DNA from: Liopterus haemorrhoidalis
Taxonomy: Eukaryota > Arthropoda > Insecta > Coleoptera > Dytiscidae
Length of the DNA stretch: 64,000 nt
Assembly (NCBI GenBank): GCA_963971575.1
Contig: OZ020625.1
Coordinates: 26,375,253 to 26,439,252, forward strand
Reading direction: 5' to 3'
Both the position numbers and the translations under genes were made by a program. Positions 1 through 14,314 of the stretch are shown piece by piece. Each line of letters begins with the position of its first letter. Position 1 is the first letter of the stretch. The notes beneath the pieces were generated by a model that was given only the letters and a program-made list of their open reading frames with translations, was not told the DNA's origin and ran no database searches.

Positions 1-944
1 AAATAAGTTACAACTAGGGCATGGGCGTAGTAACTGGGTTAGCAAGTGATTTTTTTTTAATGTAAAAAAGATTAATAAAGTATTGAAATAAACAAGGCAG
101 ATAATACAAAAAATCTAAAAATTATATCAATAAAGGTCTAAAAATTATATCAATAACTTCTTCTTTGGGCACAATCAGCTAGCCCAGCTGTCTTTTGGCC
201 TCACATTAGTCCTCTCTCTTGATCTGTTAAATGTCAAGTGTCAAAAAATATTTATATGACAGATAACCTAAAAAATATATAACTACGTAAAAACAAATTA
301 CAGTCTGTTCCAAATGGTTAAGCGGAACTAAATTTTGCAATCTAGTTACTTTCATCGTTTAAATCGTGCTTTTCGACCGTTTTGTTTAAGCTTTGTAAAT
401 CATACTTACAATACACATTTTTTGTTAAGGTTAATATCACTTTAAATTGTCATTTTCTTTATATTTTGATTTTTTGTGTCATTCTTAATACAAATTTCCC
501 GTTTATTAATTTTTTTGTCATTAAAATATATTAAAAAAATAATTTAATATTGACATAGGTCATTCGTTTCCATGGTTTCATTGTTGTAATTTTAAATTTT
601 GACATTGCAACGTGAAAAATGAAATAACCCAAGCAAGGTCCCTTGTCGTGACAACCTAAAAGAACGAAATTCCCATTTAGTTCCGCCTAAGCGTTTGAAA
701 CAGACTGTACATAAAATCTACTCCAAGAATATAAATAAAAGTCTAAATATGTAAATAATAACAAAATATATGAGAAAAATTAAATAATATATATTTCCAA
801 TGTACGACACTGAACATCTGTCAACTTGGACTAAAAACAATATTTTTACAGTGTAATAGGGATGAAGATCTAAACCAATCCAAAGCAAGGACAAACAGCT
901 CCTATCTTCTTACACACATTTTTCTACTTTGAAATAGACCATAG
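1..944. mobile_element. TIR element copy 1 (left end outside window) with nested MITE
   Basis: Sequence from 1 matches the interior of the elements at 10437-10851 and 53934-56469. The right end is TACTTTGAAATAGACCATAG at 944, the inverted form of the left end CTATGGTCTATTTCAAAGTA seen in the other copies. The 407-bp CAGTCTGTTCC MITE at 301-707 is inserted in it. No coding capacity. It occupies DDX41 intron sequence; 945-1644 shows no recognisable feature. Confidence 0.75.
301..707 (+). mobile_element. CAGTCTGTTCC MITE, copy a
   Basis: About 400 bp, with inverted ends CAGTCTGTTCCAAAYGGTTA, flanked by TA on both sides, which suggests Tc1/mariner-type mobilisation. Orientation defined here: plus copies begin with GGAACTA(A/G)ATTTTGCAATC. 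Other copies: 18920-19315, 19431-19824, 19882-20168, 26577-26975, 28970-29376, 55248-55619 and 55798-56205. No ORF is shared by all copies. Confidence 0.85.
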
Positions 945-1643
945 ATATAAACTAAGGTTGCGTTCAGAGCTCTTTAAATTAGTAGACTGTTCTTCGTGCA
1001 TTATGGATAAGTTTAGTAGATAGTTTTAAAGTTCAGGGTAGCGTTTACAGCTAAGGAAATTACGAATATTGCGACATCTGTGTTTCTTTAAACCAACTAC
1101 AGTGGGTTCATAAAATATTATCTATTATCGTTTTCCTAATTCTGCTGTCCTAGATTTTAACTAACTAAATCTAACCTAATAACTTAAATAGATTATATTT
1201 ACTGTTAAGTCTTTGTAATTTTGGGCGAGATTTGTTATAATCAGCGCGATGACATTTTGTTGTTATGTAAAGGCATACAATGTCAACTTTCTCTCCGATG
1301 TAGACTGAGATAGCCAATGTGTTTATATGTTTGTCTCATTAAAACTCACTAACTATAAGTTTGGAATACTATCCACAATCGACAACGTATTAAATTTAGA
1401 GGTCTTCAACTTTTGGTAAACATCGTTTAACTAGAAATGGGAGTTTACTCGTGTCGGTTTTAAGATTTTTGCAAATATTTGACAACAGAGAAATATTTCG
1501 AAAAAATTTATGTAACAATAGTTGCTATAAAAGCAATAACTAACAACTTTTATTTGAGACATTTTTTGATAAAGCAGCATAAATTAAACAAGTACTTTGT
1601 GATGGCGGTCGGTCCTGTGGTGGCCACAGCTGATTTTTACTTA

Positions 1644-4612
<2,969 letters not shown>

Positions 4613-4740
4613 TTTTTAGTTTTAAATCTTATTTTTTAAGTTTTATTTTTAACCATTGAATGACAAATATTTTCTCGAACTGTCAATTTGACAGTTATAA
4701 TAACATGTATATTTAAGTTGGTACTTTTTTGTGTGTATAC
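4613..4740 (-). promoter_or_regulatory. DDX41 upstream region with TGTCAA motifs
   Basis: Within 130 bp upstream of the DDX41 start are TGACAA at 4661 and a near-palindrome CTGTCAATTTGACAG at 4680-4694. The same TGTCAA/TTGACA motif recurs just upstream of the other gene starts in this window. No TATA box is obvious. A promoter role is inferred from position and recurrence only. Confidence 0.4.
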
Positions 4741-4837
4741 TAAAGATGTTGGTAGAACTGCATTAGGGGAAACACAATTAATTTAAAATTTTGACAAATG
4801 CATTCGGTGTTGGGAACTCAAAGGTTAAATAATTAAC

Positions 4838-5070
4838 ATGCCAACGGAGTGACCGAGCGAATTGAGTCGCGTGGTTTAGACTTGTGGAAACAGCGGCCGG
4901 TGGTTTGATCCTCCTTCATTGGTGATATTATTCGGGCTAGAATAATATGTTTACATTACTCCCATTTTCACAATCATTCACCCCTCATTCAGGTGTAGGA
5001 GCTCGCCCCCTGGCATCGGCGATTAGCCTCGTTGTAGAAATAGGCCGATGAAAAAAAAAATAATAATAAT
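4838..5070 (+). mobile_element. tRNA-derived SINE (type 1), full copy
   Basis: The head GTGACCGAGCGAATTGAGT is followed by GCGTGGTTTAGACTTGTGG and GGTGGTTTGATCC, resembling Pol III A and B boxes of a leucine-type tRNA. The body holds GGTGTAGGAGCTCGCCCCC and a GATTAGCCTCGTTG segment, and the tail is A-rich then (TAA)n. The flanking duplication AATAATTAAC occurs at 4828-4837 and 5071-5080, so the copy is complete. A second inverted copy lies at 38886-39075. Confidence 0.85.
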
Positions 5071-5374
5071 AATAATTAACAACAAATGAGTTTAATATTG
5101 ATATTTATTGATAAACAGTACATAAAAATATTGCTGTTTCCTTTGAAATTGTAGGGTATTAAAAATTATAATTTTATTTCACATTTCAGAGCACGAGGAG
5201 TTGAATACACTCCCAATTTAAATATTATATATCAGTTATATGTATGTGTAGATTTTAACAATTTGAAGCAGAAATATTACAACATCGACTAAATTAATTC
5301 GTTCTTTATGCATTTGATGTTTTCGTTATTTGTTGTACAGGATGTAAAAAAATAGTCAGAAAATTAAAGAGTGT

Positions 5375-5600
5375 ATTATCTGTCTCAATTTGTAATACGG
5401 AACTAACAGTGAAAGTTCATTTTTTATGTTGTATATTGACAATACATTTATAATATTATCATAGTCGATATAATAATACTTAACCATAAATTTAAAAGCC
5501 AGATTTACAAGTTCACATGTTTCCATAAAAGTCTATTTACACCACAACAGTCACCAAAGTAACCAGATCTAGTTTCGTATTACAAATTGAGACGGATTAT
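5375..5600. mobile_element. MITE with TIR ATTATCTGTCTCAATTTGTA, copy 1
   Basis: The inverted ends match (left ATTATCTGTCTCAATTTGTA, right mirrored with GAGACGGATTAT). The interior contains CATTTTTTATGTTGTATATT and CAGTCACCAAAGTAACCAG. Other copies are 27438-28667 (interrupted) and 59917-60102. Non-coding. Confidence 0.75.
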
Positions 5601-5975
5601 ATAGTATAGAGCGTTCATAAATGTATGAAAGGCATCTGATTGCATTGTGTTAGAAATTTTCATCTTACAATGTTTGTACCTTAGCTGTACATGACGTATT
5701 TGACCATAAACGCACATATAGATATTTTATGACATTGATGTTCTGCGTTTTTATTAGTTTTCAGTGTTTTTATTAAGAGAAAAAGCTCTTTTTATTGCCA
5801 CTTTTGTACATATTTCATTGGTAAGAAAAAAATTGCCTCATACGCAATAGCAAATCTAGGCAATGTTATTTTAGGTTAGTGATTGTTTTGACAGATCTGC
5901 ACAATAAATTTATCGAACGAGGACACGAAACGAAAAAGATGAATTATACTTTTTTCACACTAGAACTTTAGTGAA

Positions 5976-6119
5976 TGCCGACCGGTGTAGCGTAGTGGTA
6001 ACAAATGTGCTCTGCGTTGTGGAGGTCTCGTGTTCGAATCCCGTTCAAGCATGAAAATTTTCTCAAATAAAAATTGTCCTAACTAATTGTCACAGAAGCA
6101 AAGGCCATTAAAAAAAAAA
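5976..6119 (+). mobile_element. tRNA-derived SINE (type 2), 144 bp
   Basis: The A-box-like TAGCGTAGTGGTAAC and a strong B box GTTCGAATCCC are followed by a short body and a 12-A tail. A perfect 12-bp target duplication AACTTTAGTGAA flanks it (5964-5975 and 6120-6131). It sits inside an older MITE fragment whose two halves (5949-5975 and 6120-6170) rejoin when the SINE is removed. Confidence 0.85.
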
Positions 6120-6278
6120 AACTTTAGTGAACTTAAAATCCACCGATGTTTAAGATTGGTTTAAGATTAATAAATTACTTTTTTATTTTTCATATTAATC
6201 CAGAAGTTGTGTAGTTGCTATAGAGAACATTTGATATTCTATTATTGAACAACAATTAAAATATTTTTTTCTCTAATA

Positions 6279-6838
6279 CCCTTTTCACACTTGAACTTTA
6301 AGATCGGATGTTAAAGTGAATGTATCTTTAAACGCTAATGTGAAACCGTATGGCCTCGTCTAAATACAAGCGATGTTTAAGACAGAGATCTGCGTCTTAA
6401 ACTTCGTCCGCATTGCCAACTTAATTTCTATTATAAAAAAATACTCCTTGAATTTGTGCTGTCAACATTTTATATTATCATAAATAAGAATACTGTATTA
6501 TATCGACGTTATAAGAAGTTTATACTTATTGTTATAATAAAATTATTTATTTTAATAATGTGTTTAATAAAATACAGAGCTGCAATAATTGAGATAAAAT
6601 GTATCGACTTACATGTTAATACAGGTGTAATATATTCTTTATTGTAGAATGAAATGAAATATCCAGATTTGTTTATAATAATTCAAAATGTGCGTCTGCG
6701 CAGACAGTTCAAAACTGGTAATTTCATGACGGTAACTTAAGGACAAAATTACTGTAGCTGATGACAGCACCGGAGATTTAAACATCAAGTGTGAAAGCAT
6801 ACCGATCTTAAACATCGGTGAACTTTAAGTTCACTCGG
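6279..6838. mobile_element. MITE with CCCTTTTCACAC ends, copy I (right end lost)
   Basis: The left end CCCTTTTCACACTTGAAC follows TA. The interior (CCGTATGGCCTCGTCTAAAT, GTGCGTCTGCGCAGAC) matches 9194-9759 and the inverted 45221-45818. The right TIR is missing. Just after, 6838-6890 is the reverse complement of 6175-6225, so a larger inverted arrangement surrounds it. The 63-codon ORF inside is conserved only because the repeat is. Confidence 0.8.
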
Positions 6839-7130
6839 CAACTACATTACTTCTGGACTAATATGAAAAATTAAAAAAGTCAGTGATTTTCAAAATTTGG
6901 GGCATCTTTTTGTTTGTTTATTTTTGGACGAAATTCACATTTTAGAGAAAATTAGCAAAGGAAAAATCGATTGCATTCTACGTCACCATGCGTCTTTTAA
7001 ATTGTGCCGGACATTTACCTAACACCCTGTATAAATACATTAATGAACATCAATTGCCATGTTAAATTGAAACCAACAATATAAGAAGAAAAACATCAAA
7101 TGTTTTAAAGAATTAACCAAATCGTTCGCA

Positions 7131-8241
7131 GTGGGTAAATTCAATACAACACATAACGCGTTCCGTGAGCAATTTATAGGCGTTCCGGGTACCTACAGGC
7201 AATTTATTATTATTATTATTTATTGATTCTGCGCGCACCCGTATCGTGACATGTACGAGGTGTGTAAATTAAGTAACCGGACTGGCAACATAGCGTTTGA
7301 TTTGGCAACATTAGGGACGCGGGACTTGGTGGGGCAGCAGATGAACATGTGATACGCCTTCAGTACGAGTTTGAACTTGCTAGAGTAATTTTGTTGTCCG
7401 TAGCAATTTTTTTCTTAACAGTTTTTTCTAGCGCATTCTAAAAATGAGTGACATTCTGAGCAACGGTGTGCTATCAGGTTTTGATTCAGACTTGGGCACA
7501 GTGCAACGAAAACTTTTGCAAAACTTCAGCAGGCCTACGGAGACGGTGTTTTGTCAAGGATCCAGGTTTCTTGGTGGTTTAAGGCATTTTCAGAAGGAAG
7601 AGAGTTGATTGAAGATGAATCAAGCAGCGGAAGGCCTTCATCTTCAAGAAACGATGAAAATGTCGACAGAATCCGGGATCTTGTGAGTTCAGATCGTCGG
7701 TTGACAGTCATAATTGAATTTGACTCACACTATCGTTCATCAGATTTTGACCAGTAAATTGGGGATGAGAAAAATGCGCCTTGTCACACAAAAATTTCAA
7801 TTAACAAGTTTTTGGCCAGTAAAAACATTCCTGTGGCTCCTCAGCCTCCTTATTCGCCTGACTTGAGTCCTTGTGATTTTTTCCTCTTCCCAAGATTGAA
7901 AAATCACCTCAAGGGACGTCATTTTGGGACACTCGAAAACATTCAAACGTCTGTAACCGACCAGCTGAAAGCTATTCCAGTATCCGAGTTCCAGCACTGC
8001 TATGAAGATTGGAAGAACCGTCTCCAGCGCTGTGTGGCTTCCCAAGGAAGTTATTTTGAGGGAGACAATATTGAATTGTAATTCTATTTGATTTTTTTTT
8101 TTAAGTCAGTCCGGTTACTTAATTTATACACCTCGTATATATAACGGGTGTGCGCGAATCAACCAATTGCCTATAAGTACCCATAACACCTATAGCTTGC
8201 TTATGGAATGCGTTACGGGCTCCACAGAATTGACCCATAAG
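7131..8241. mobile_element. Palindromic MITE split by a mariner element
   Basis: The left arm (GTGGGTAAATTCAATACAAC, GCGTTCCGTGAGCAATTTAT, GTACCTACAGGCAATT) mirrors the right arm (CAATTGCCTATAAGTACCCA, GCTTATGGAATGCGTTACGG, AATTGACCCAT). The arms meet around 7255/8136, where a mariner is inserted near the palindrome centre. Confidence 0.6.
7256..8135 (+). mobile_element. Internally deleted mariner element with degraded transposase
   Basis: TIRs CGAGGTGTGTAAATTAAGTA and TACTTAATTTATACACCTCG are flanked by TA (7254-7255, 8136-8137). A transposase relic begins at 7444. The N-terminal helix-turn-helix part includes RIQVSWWFKAFSEGRE and DESSSGRPSSS (7551-7757). The C-terminus (7812-8081) has PPYSPDLSPCDFFLFPRLK, the mariner D34D catalytic region, and NRLQRCVASQGSYFEG. 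The middle with the first two catalytic aspartates is deleted. Confidence 0.88.
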
Positions 8242-8789
8242 ATGCTATAGTTTTGATACAACCAGCACTACCTAGCGGACGATTTTGGAACCAACTATAC
8301 ATTTACTACAATACAGTATAACATTTTATATACAATAAGGAAGATACATCGAAGATTTCTTAAAATTCTGCTTAATGTGCATTTTTAAATTATAAACAAG
8401 AAAGCGTAGCAACATCAAAATTTTACTTATTTTACCAAAATAGTTCTTAGTCTTACGGAGAAAAAGTTTTTTTGTTGTCTCCGAAACCAAATTTGCACCA
8501 CTTCGATCACCTTCTCATCCAACTTTAACATCTTGCCGCCCAAGTACTCTTTTAGGACCCTTAACTATTTTTCTGTCGGTAAAGACCTTTTAATCACATG
8601 ACCTGCAGATATTTAAACATGGACGTAGTAGGACTTACAAATCTGTTATACCGTGAGTTTATTTTATCATAGAACATAGAGATTTCATTTCTATAACAAC
8701 CGTTGATGGACAGCAATGTAAAATACGTTTATTTTAAATGTATTTACTATGATGTTCTTTATGTGATTACTTCTGATCTATAACTTCTG

Positions 8790-10190
8790 TAGCAGCTAGA
8801 TCGTTTGTCATTAAATTATAAAAAAACTCAATTTATCCCTTTCAACATCTACAATAATACTCAACTAAATTATACTCACATAATATTACATAGTTGTTGT
8901 GACCAAAATTATGCCTGTGATATAAAAATGAATAAAGTAGACAATACCAGATACCTAGGCGTGATAATTGATAAAAATCTACATATTAATAAGATAACTT
9001 CCAGTGTAAGAAAAATGTTTTATATATTTAAAAATTTGCGGGGAATACTACCTGTCAAAAACCTCTATCAATTTTATTATGCACTTGTACAATCTTTGTT
9101 GTCATATGGGTTAATTGCTTGGGGAGGAGCATCAGACATTTATATGACAGGTTAAAACTGTACAAAACGGAATCTTGAAAATTATAACTAATATCCTTTT
9201 CACACTAGATATTTAAGATCGGATGTTAAAGTGAATGGATCTTTAAACGCTAATGTGAAACCGTATGGCCTCGTCTAAATACAAGCGATGTTTAAGGCAG
9301 AGATCTGCGTCTTAAACTTCGTCCGCATTGCCAACTTAATTTCTATTATAAAAAAATACTCCTTGAATTTGTGCTGTCAACATTTTATATTATCATAAAC
9401 AAGAATACTGTATTATATCGACGTTATAAGAAGTTTATACTTATTGTTATAATAAAATTATTTATTTTAATAATGTGTTTAATAATTGAGATAAAATGTA
9501 TCGACTTACATGTTAATACAGGTGTAATATATTCTTTATTGTAGAATGAAATGAAATATCCTTATTTGTTTATAATAATTCAAAATGTGCGTCTGCGCAG
9601 ACAGTTCAAAACTGGTAATTTCATGACGGTAACTTAAGGACAAAATTACTGTAGCTGATGACAGCACCAGAGATTTAAACATCAAGTGTGAAAGCATACC
9701 GATCTTAAACATCGGTGAACTTTAAGTTCACTCGTCTTAAAGATCTAGTGTGAAAAGGGTATGAAAAGCCTAGACGTTACCCTACAGAAGTATTATATAA
9801 CGATGTAGATGTTCTAAATGTATCCCAGCTTTATATTATGTCCATAATGATATATATATTAAAAAATATGAGAATACAATAACAACGCTACCGCATCTCT
9901 ATGAAACTAGAAATAAAAATAAAGCATTATCTCACAGAGTTAATAAAGCCATTGGACAGCGTTGTTCTTGTTACCATATACCTCAAGTTTTTAATAATTT
10001 TCAAGAATTCCTAGAAGAACAAAATAATAAGCATATGTATAATATCTCAACAGGGTCTAAGAAATTCTGTAAACAATTAAGTCAGGTAAAACTTACAAAA
10101 ATGCTAAATTTAGGCACAAATTGAATTAAATTTAACAAAAAATGTCGTCATTATTTTTAAATAAAATAATGATAAAATATGTATTTTTCG
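8790..10190 (+). pseudogene. Non-LTR retrotransposon RT 3' end, interrupted
   Basis: The plus-strand reading frame has KTQFIPFNIY, VDNTRYLGVIIDKNLHI, VRKMFYIFKNLRGILPVK and YYALVQSLLSYGLIAWGG, the thumb/connection part of a CR1/Jockey-like LINE reverse transcriptase. A TA-flanked MITE (9194-9759) splits it. Reading resumes with RRYPTEVLYNDVDVLNVSQL and continues to TKMLNLGTN and a stop at about 10120. The catalytic YADD part is absent. Frame breaks occur at the MITE junction. Confidence 0.8.
9194..9759. mobile_element. MITE with CCCTTTTCACAC ends, copy II, complete
   Basis: Ends TCCTTTTCACACTAGATATT and ATCTAGTGTGAAAAGGG are inverted and flanked by TA at 9192-9193 and 9760-9761. It is inserted in the LINE reverse-transcriptase relic. 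Confidence 0.85.
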
Positions 10191-10213
10191 TTAATAAATA
10201 CTCTTGCCATTAA

Positions 10214-11130
10214 CCCTTTACTGCATGAATTTTTATTTTTGGCTGAAATAATTCATGAGCATTAGAAATTGGTTCTTATTCAAATTAATTAAAAAAATAT
10301 ATTTAAAATATTAATTATTATTTTTATGAAAAAATAATAATTTAGGGTTTGTACCATACATGGAACATTATGATTCTACATTATGTTACACAAGAAAATG
10401 ATTCCGTATTATTTGCTCGTCAGTTGCTATGGTCTATTTCAAAGTAGAAAAAAGTAGATAGCGCTGCGAACCGAGTACGATTTACACTGGACAAATACAG
10501 TATAGCGGGAAATTTAAAATAAGTTACAACTAGGGCATGGGCGTAGTAACTGGGTTAGCAACTGATTTTTTTTAATATGAAAATGGTTAATAGGACATTG
10601 AAATAAACAAGGCAGATGTTAAATACACTTATTTATACGACATAAATTCAGTTTAATGGGAAATTAAAACAAAATATATGAAAAAAGTTAAATAATATAT
10701 ATTTCCAATGTACGACACTGAACATCTGTCAACTTGAACTAAAAACAATATTTTACAGTGTAATAGGGATGACGATCTAAACCAATCCGAAGCAAGGACA
10801 AACAGCTCCTATCTTCTTACACACATTTTTCTACTTTGAAATAGACCATAGGTGTTCTTCATTAAGGATTAAAAGCAGTCACCCTCGAATTTTTGAAAGA
10901 AAAGGTCGTATCTTCTAGTTGTCCTTTCTCAATAAATTCAGAGTTATCGTTGAAGTGCAAATTCCGCTTGATATCCTCAAATCTATTGCAGGCCATTACT
11001 TGAGATACTGCAGGATCCATTGCTGTGTATGTGCCATATATGAACATTCATGAAGTAACGTTCTGATTCAGTTTTAAAAGTAAAATAAAAATCGGAATGT
11101 GCCATATATGGCACACTATGCGGTAAAAGG
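10214..11130 (-). mobile_element. piggyBac-type element relic with nested element
   Basis: TTAA target duplications at 10210-10213 and 11131-11134 bound inverted ends CCCTTTACTGCAT and ATGCGGTAAAAGG, the signature of piggyBac. On the minus strand, 11047-10862 encodes MDPAVSQVMACNRFEDIKRN followed by LHFNDNSEF, the start of the piggyBac DDE domain (DDE_Tnp_1_7 type). The rest of the transposase is gone. A 415-bp TIR element (10437-10851) is inserted inside. Confidence 0.85.
10437..10851. mobile_element. TIR element copy 2 (CTATGGTCTATTTCAAAGTA ends)
   Basis: Complete short version of the element at the left window edge and at 53934-56469. It lacks the internal block and MITEs present in those copies. 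Inserted in the piggyBac relic. Non-coding. Confidence 0.8.
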
Positions 11131-11342
11131 TTAAAGTAATTGTTCTTCGTAAATCTTTAAAGGTAACGACGATATTCCACAGTAAACTGAGCGTTATAAT
11201 TTTCGCGGAAAATAAAAACTAATAAATGATAATTGTGAGTTATCTATTGACCTGGGATATATGCTCTCTCGGACTTTTTTGTAGTAATATTCAACCTTTA
11301 AAGTCTGTCATATATATTTTCGATATATCTCTTACAGTTTAG

Positions 11343-11850
11343 ACCAGTGTTTCTCAACTGAAAACTTACCGCGGACCAGTAAGGACCTAGGTACTAGTTG
11401 TCCTACAACCTCCATTTTTATATCCCGTTGTCCTACACAGAGCCGCAGTAAGGAAAACTTGCGCTAGGGGCAAAACTGCGTTTTGGAGCCCTTGGCAAAT
11501 AAATGTAAGGGATAAGCAAAAACAAGTCTCAAATTCTCACCGCTCAAAATCTAGATGATGAGCAAAAAAAAGGTCCTCACCTCCCAAAATCCAAGTGAAG
11601 AGCAAAAAAAAGGTCCTCACCTCCCAAAATCCAAGTGAAGAGCAAAACAAAAAAAAGGTCCTTACCTCACAAAATTCCAAGTGAAGAGCAAACAAAAAAA
11701 AAAGGTCCTGCTTTCGCAATGTGGCGCCCTTTTCCTTAGTGCGCTAGGGGCCGTCGCCCCCTGCCCCCCTTACTGCGGCTCTGGTCCTACAACCTCCATT
11801 TTCAAGTCCCCGTTTGTCTGTTGACACCAGGAAAAACCTATACCCACCTC
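11343..11850. mobile_element. hAT-type element fragment (outer)
   Basis: CCAGTGTTTCTCAACTGAAA at 11346 is typical of hAT-derived MITE ends. The right end is not clear. A second hAT-type element (11438-11783) is inserted in it. Confidence 0.45.
11438..11783. mobile_element. hAT MITE with internal minisatellite
   Basis: Perfect inverted ends CAGAGCCGCAGTAAGG and CTTACTGCGGCTCTG, with an exact 8-bp duplication GTCCTACA at 11430-11437 and 11784-11791, define a hAT element of 346 bp. Between 11526 and 11708 about four degenerate repeats of a 45-50-bp unit containing CAAAATCCAAGTGAAGAGCA and AAAAAAGGTCCT occur. These account for the apparent repetitive ORFs on the minus strand. Confidence 0.88.
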
Positions 11851-12429
11851 ATATTTTTTAGACCAAGTTTAAAAATAGTTTTGGTAAAATAAGATATTTA
11901 TAAATTAATAAAAATACTGCTTTCAAATGAATACACTGACAAATTTGGAATATCTCGTTGTCAATTTTTTCTTTAACAATTTTTTATACATACGATATAC
12001 TTATCAAAATATGATTTACATATGTGTGACGCCTTCTCTTACAAAATAACTGAAAAAAAAAGACTCAAAACAGCGACGGCTGATAATAAATCGTAATAAA
12101 AGGGAGGCAATTAAAATATTTACTATTATCAAGTGTAAAATTACATGTTGGGTTGTTGTAATTGCATCCCAAACAGTGGCTGAACCACGTGTTATCCTTA
12201 TTTTATGGATATCGTCAGTCGTTGCTAGGTATACAAAGTTTGTAAAAAAAGACGCCAACTGTGCAATACTTAATAAGTGGAGAAGGGAAATGGCCAATTA
12301 AAATAATGCAGTTGTCTGACGCTTCTATCGTAAAGTTTTACATTTTTGACGCTATTCGTACTCGGAACGTTTTGACGTACAAACGCTATTTGTGTTGTTT
12401 ACAGTAACTTGAAAAAATTCATCTCGGTT

Positions 12430-12978
12430 AAAAATGGAATTAAATCGTCAACATTTTCTAGTGATTATTTTTTTACAACTTTCGACGTGGATTAACCCAA
12501 CAACAGTGCATCGATGAACTTAATTCGACTTTTGGCGATGAAGCACCATCAAGGACTACTGTTTATCGATGGTTTGCCGACTTCAATCGTGGCCGTAGTT
12601 CGCTTAAGGACGAATTTCGTGAAGGTCGTCCAAAATTGTTGTTGTGGAAAACATTGATGCTGTGCGTGAACTGATACTGCAAGATCGTCATGTGACTTAT
12701 CGTGAGATTGCGGTATCCTTGGGCATTAGTGGGACCAGCATACATTCAGTATTGCATGAACATTTGAACGTCATAAAGATTTGTTAGCCTTGGATTCCAC
12801 ATAATTTGCTATATACTATCGGAAGATGCCTCAATCGGAGTGTAAAAAATTGGTTTAAACGCATGCAAAAGTGTAGTGATCTTCATGGAGAATGTTTTGA
12901 AAAACAATAAAGCCACTTTTGTTGATAAATAATTGTTTTTTATCTCAAATCCAGAAATATAAAAGAACCCTCATAATA
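12430..12978 (+). pseudogene. Mariner transposase relic, centre deleted
   Basis: The plus strand gives GLTQQQCIDELNSTFGDEAP, SRTTVYRWFADFNRGRSSLK, then a frameshift, VRELILQDRHVTYREIAVSL, GISGTSIHSVLHEHLNV, a stop, and a C-terminal tail WFKRMQKCSDLHGECFEKQ. This is a mariner transposase with its paired HTH region and last residues but no catalytic core. It abuts the next mariner. Confidence 0.82.
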
Positions 12979-12980
12979 TA

Positions 12981-13719
12981 CGAGGGATGTTTCCAAAGTT
13001 CTGGGAATTTAGCTATAATTTTTATTATTTTGTTAATTTTCGTCAATATTATAATGTAGTTTTTCAACATAATCTCCATTTAACTGAATACATTTATCCC
13101 AACGATAAACTAATTTTTTAAGCCGTCCTTAGAGAACTTTCCTATTGAGTTTCTGTTCTGGTCCCAACAGCCTTAGCACCCAGCGCGGCGAAACCTTGCT
13201 AACGCCCAAACAATCATGCAAGATGTCATGAACTTGTCGTGTAGCTATCCCTAGGCGCACACTAATTTGACGAATAGTCATTCGCCTGTCCTCTTTCAGT
13301 AGGTCTTCGACGGCAGTAATGTTTCTTTCATTTACCGACGTGCTTGGGCGCACACTGCGTGGATCGTCTTCTTATGTTCTACCGGTTTTAAAACGATCGA
13401 TCCACCGATAAACAGTACTTTTGTATTCTGCAGACTCACCAAATACTCCTTTCAGACGCTGAATAATTTGTGATGTTTTCACACCTTTCCACAAAAAGAA
13501 AATTATTGCTCTTTGAGATTTTGCCGCGTCTTCCATGGTTACAAAAACAGTGCTATGAAAACGCGTCTATATCAGTCGAACACCTAAATCAGACTGAATA
13601 ATATTGCACTAGATAGTTGCATAAACATGTCAAGACTTGTCTGGCACCAATAACATTGCCTATAAGTTCTGCGTAATTTAATTATAGCGGAATTCCCAGA
13701 ATTTAGGAAACATCCCTCG
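12981..13719 (-). mobile_element. Internally deleted mariner with intact ends
   Basis: Inverted ends CGAGGGATGTTTCCAAAGTT and TTAGGAAACATCCCTCG are flanked by TA (12979-12980, 13720-13721). The minus strand encodes an N-terminal part (MEDAAKSQRAIIFFLWKGVK, TVYRWIDRFKTG, a stop, RPSTSVNERNITAVEDLLKE, DRRMTIRQISVRLGI). It then jumps directly to the C-terminal KCIQLNGDYVEKLHYNIDEN. The DDD core is deleted. Confidence 0.88.
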
Positions 13720-14087
13720 TACTATTAGCTGAAAATTAAACAAGTCTAAAGAAAATAAAATAAAAACAATTCATAAACGCTTTTAATGTATACATGGTCT
13801 AGAAGGTCTACAGCTTTACATTTCTTTATTAATCAGCCGCCTCTGTTCAAATATAATTAAAAATGAAACTCAAATATTTGTTTATACTAAAAACACAATA
13901 AATAAAATAAAAGTAAAATCAGACTTATTTAAAAACTTTGGAAAAATCACAATTTATAGAAAAATAAAGTCGCTGATAGGCTGACGATTTTTCAAAACGC
14001 ATTCTGAGGGATATCTAAATAAGGATGAAACACGGGAATCTGACGTTTTTTTTAATGGCTTGTACTCAGTAAATTTTCAACATAATA

Positions 14088-14231
14088 GGTCTGTTCTTTT
14101 CGCTACTTTGCGGTTTTTTACTAATTTATTACTGCGGCTGTAAGAATTGAAGCCAAACTGCCAATTCAAACGAACAGAAAATATTGACGCCGCCGTAAAC
14201 CGTAGACGCAAGGATGCGAAAAGAACAGACC
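14088..14231. mobile_element. Small TA-flanked MITE, 144 bp
   Basis: Inverted ends GGTCTGTTCTTTTCGCTAC and GCGAAAAGAACAGACC with TA on both sides. The interior contains a GTAAACCGTAGACGC segment that partly mirrors TGCGGTTTTTTAC. Non-coding. Confidence 0.7.
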
Positions 14232-14314
14232 TAATGTGAATTTATATACAGCAAAATAAACGGCAAGATATGCCATTTGGTAAGTAATCAACTGTGAAAA
14301 ATAAAGTCTTCGAT

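Noticed and set aside
6456..6647. 63-codon ORF found again inverted at 45450-45641
   Set aside because: It lies entirely inside a MITE. The copies agree as DNA, the third copy (9.4 kb) deletes part of it, and the peptide is low-complexity hydrophobic.
12016..12297. 93-codon minus-strand ORF
   Set aside because: No recognisable motif, no splice partners or conserved pattern; consistent with chance in AT-rich DNA.
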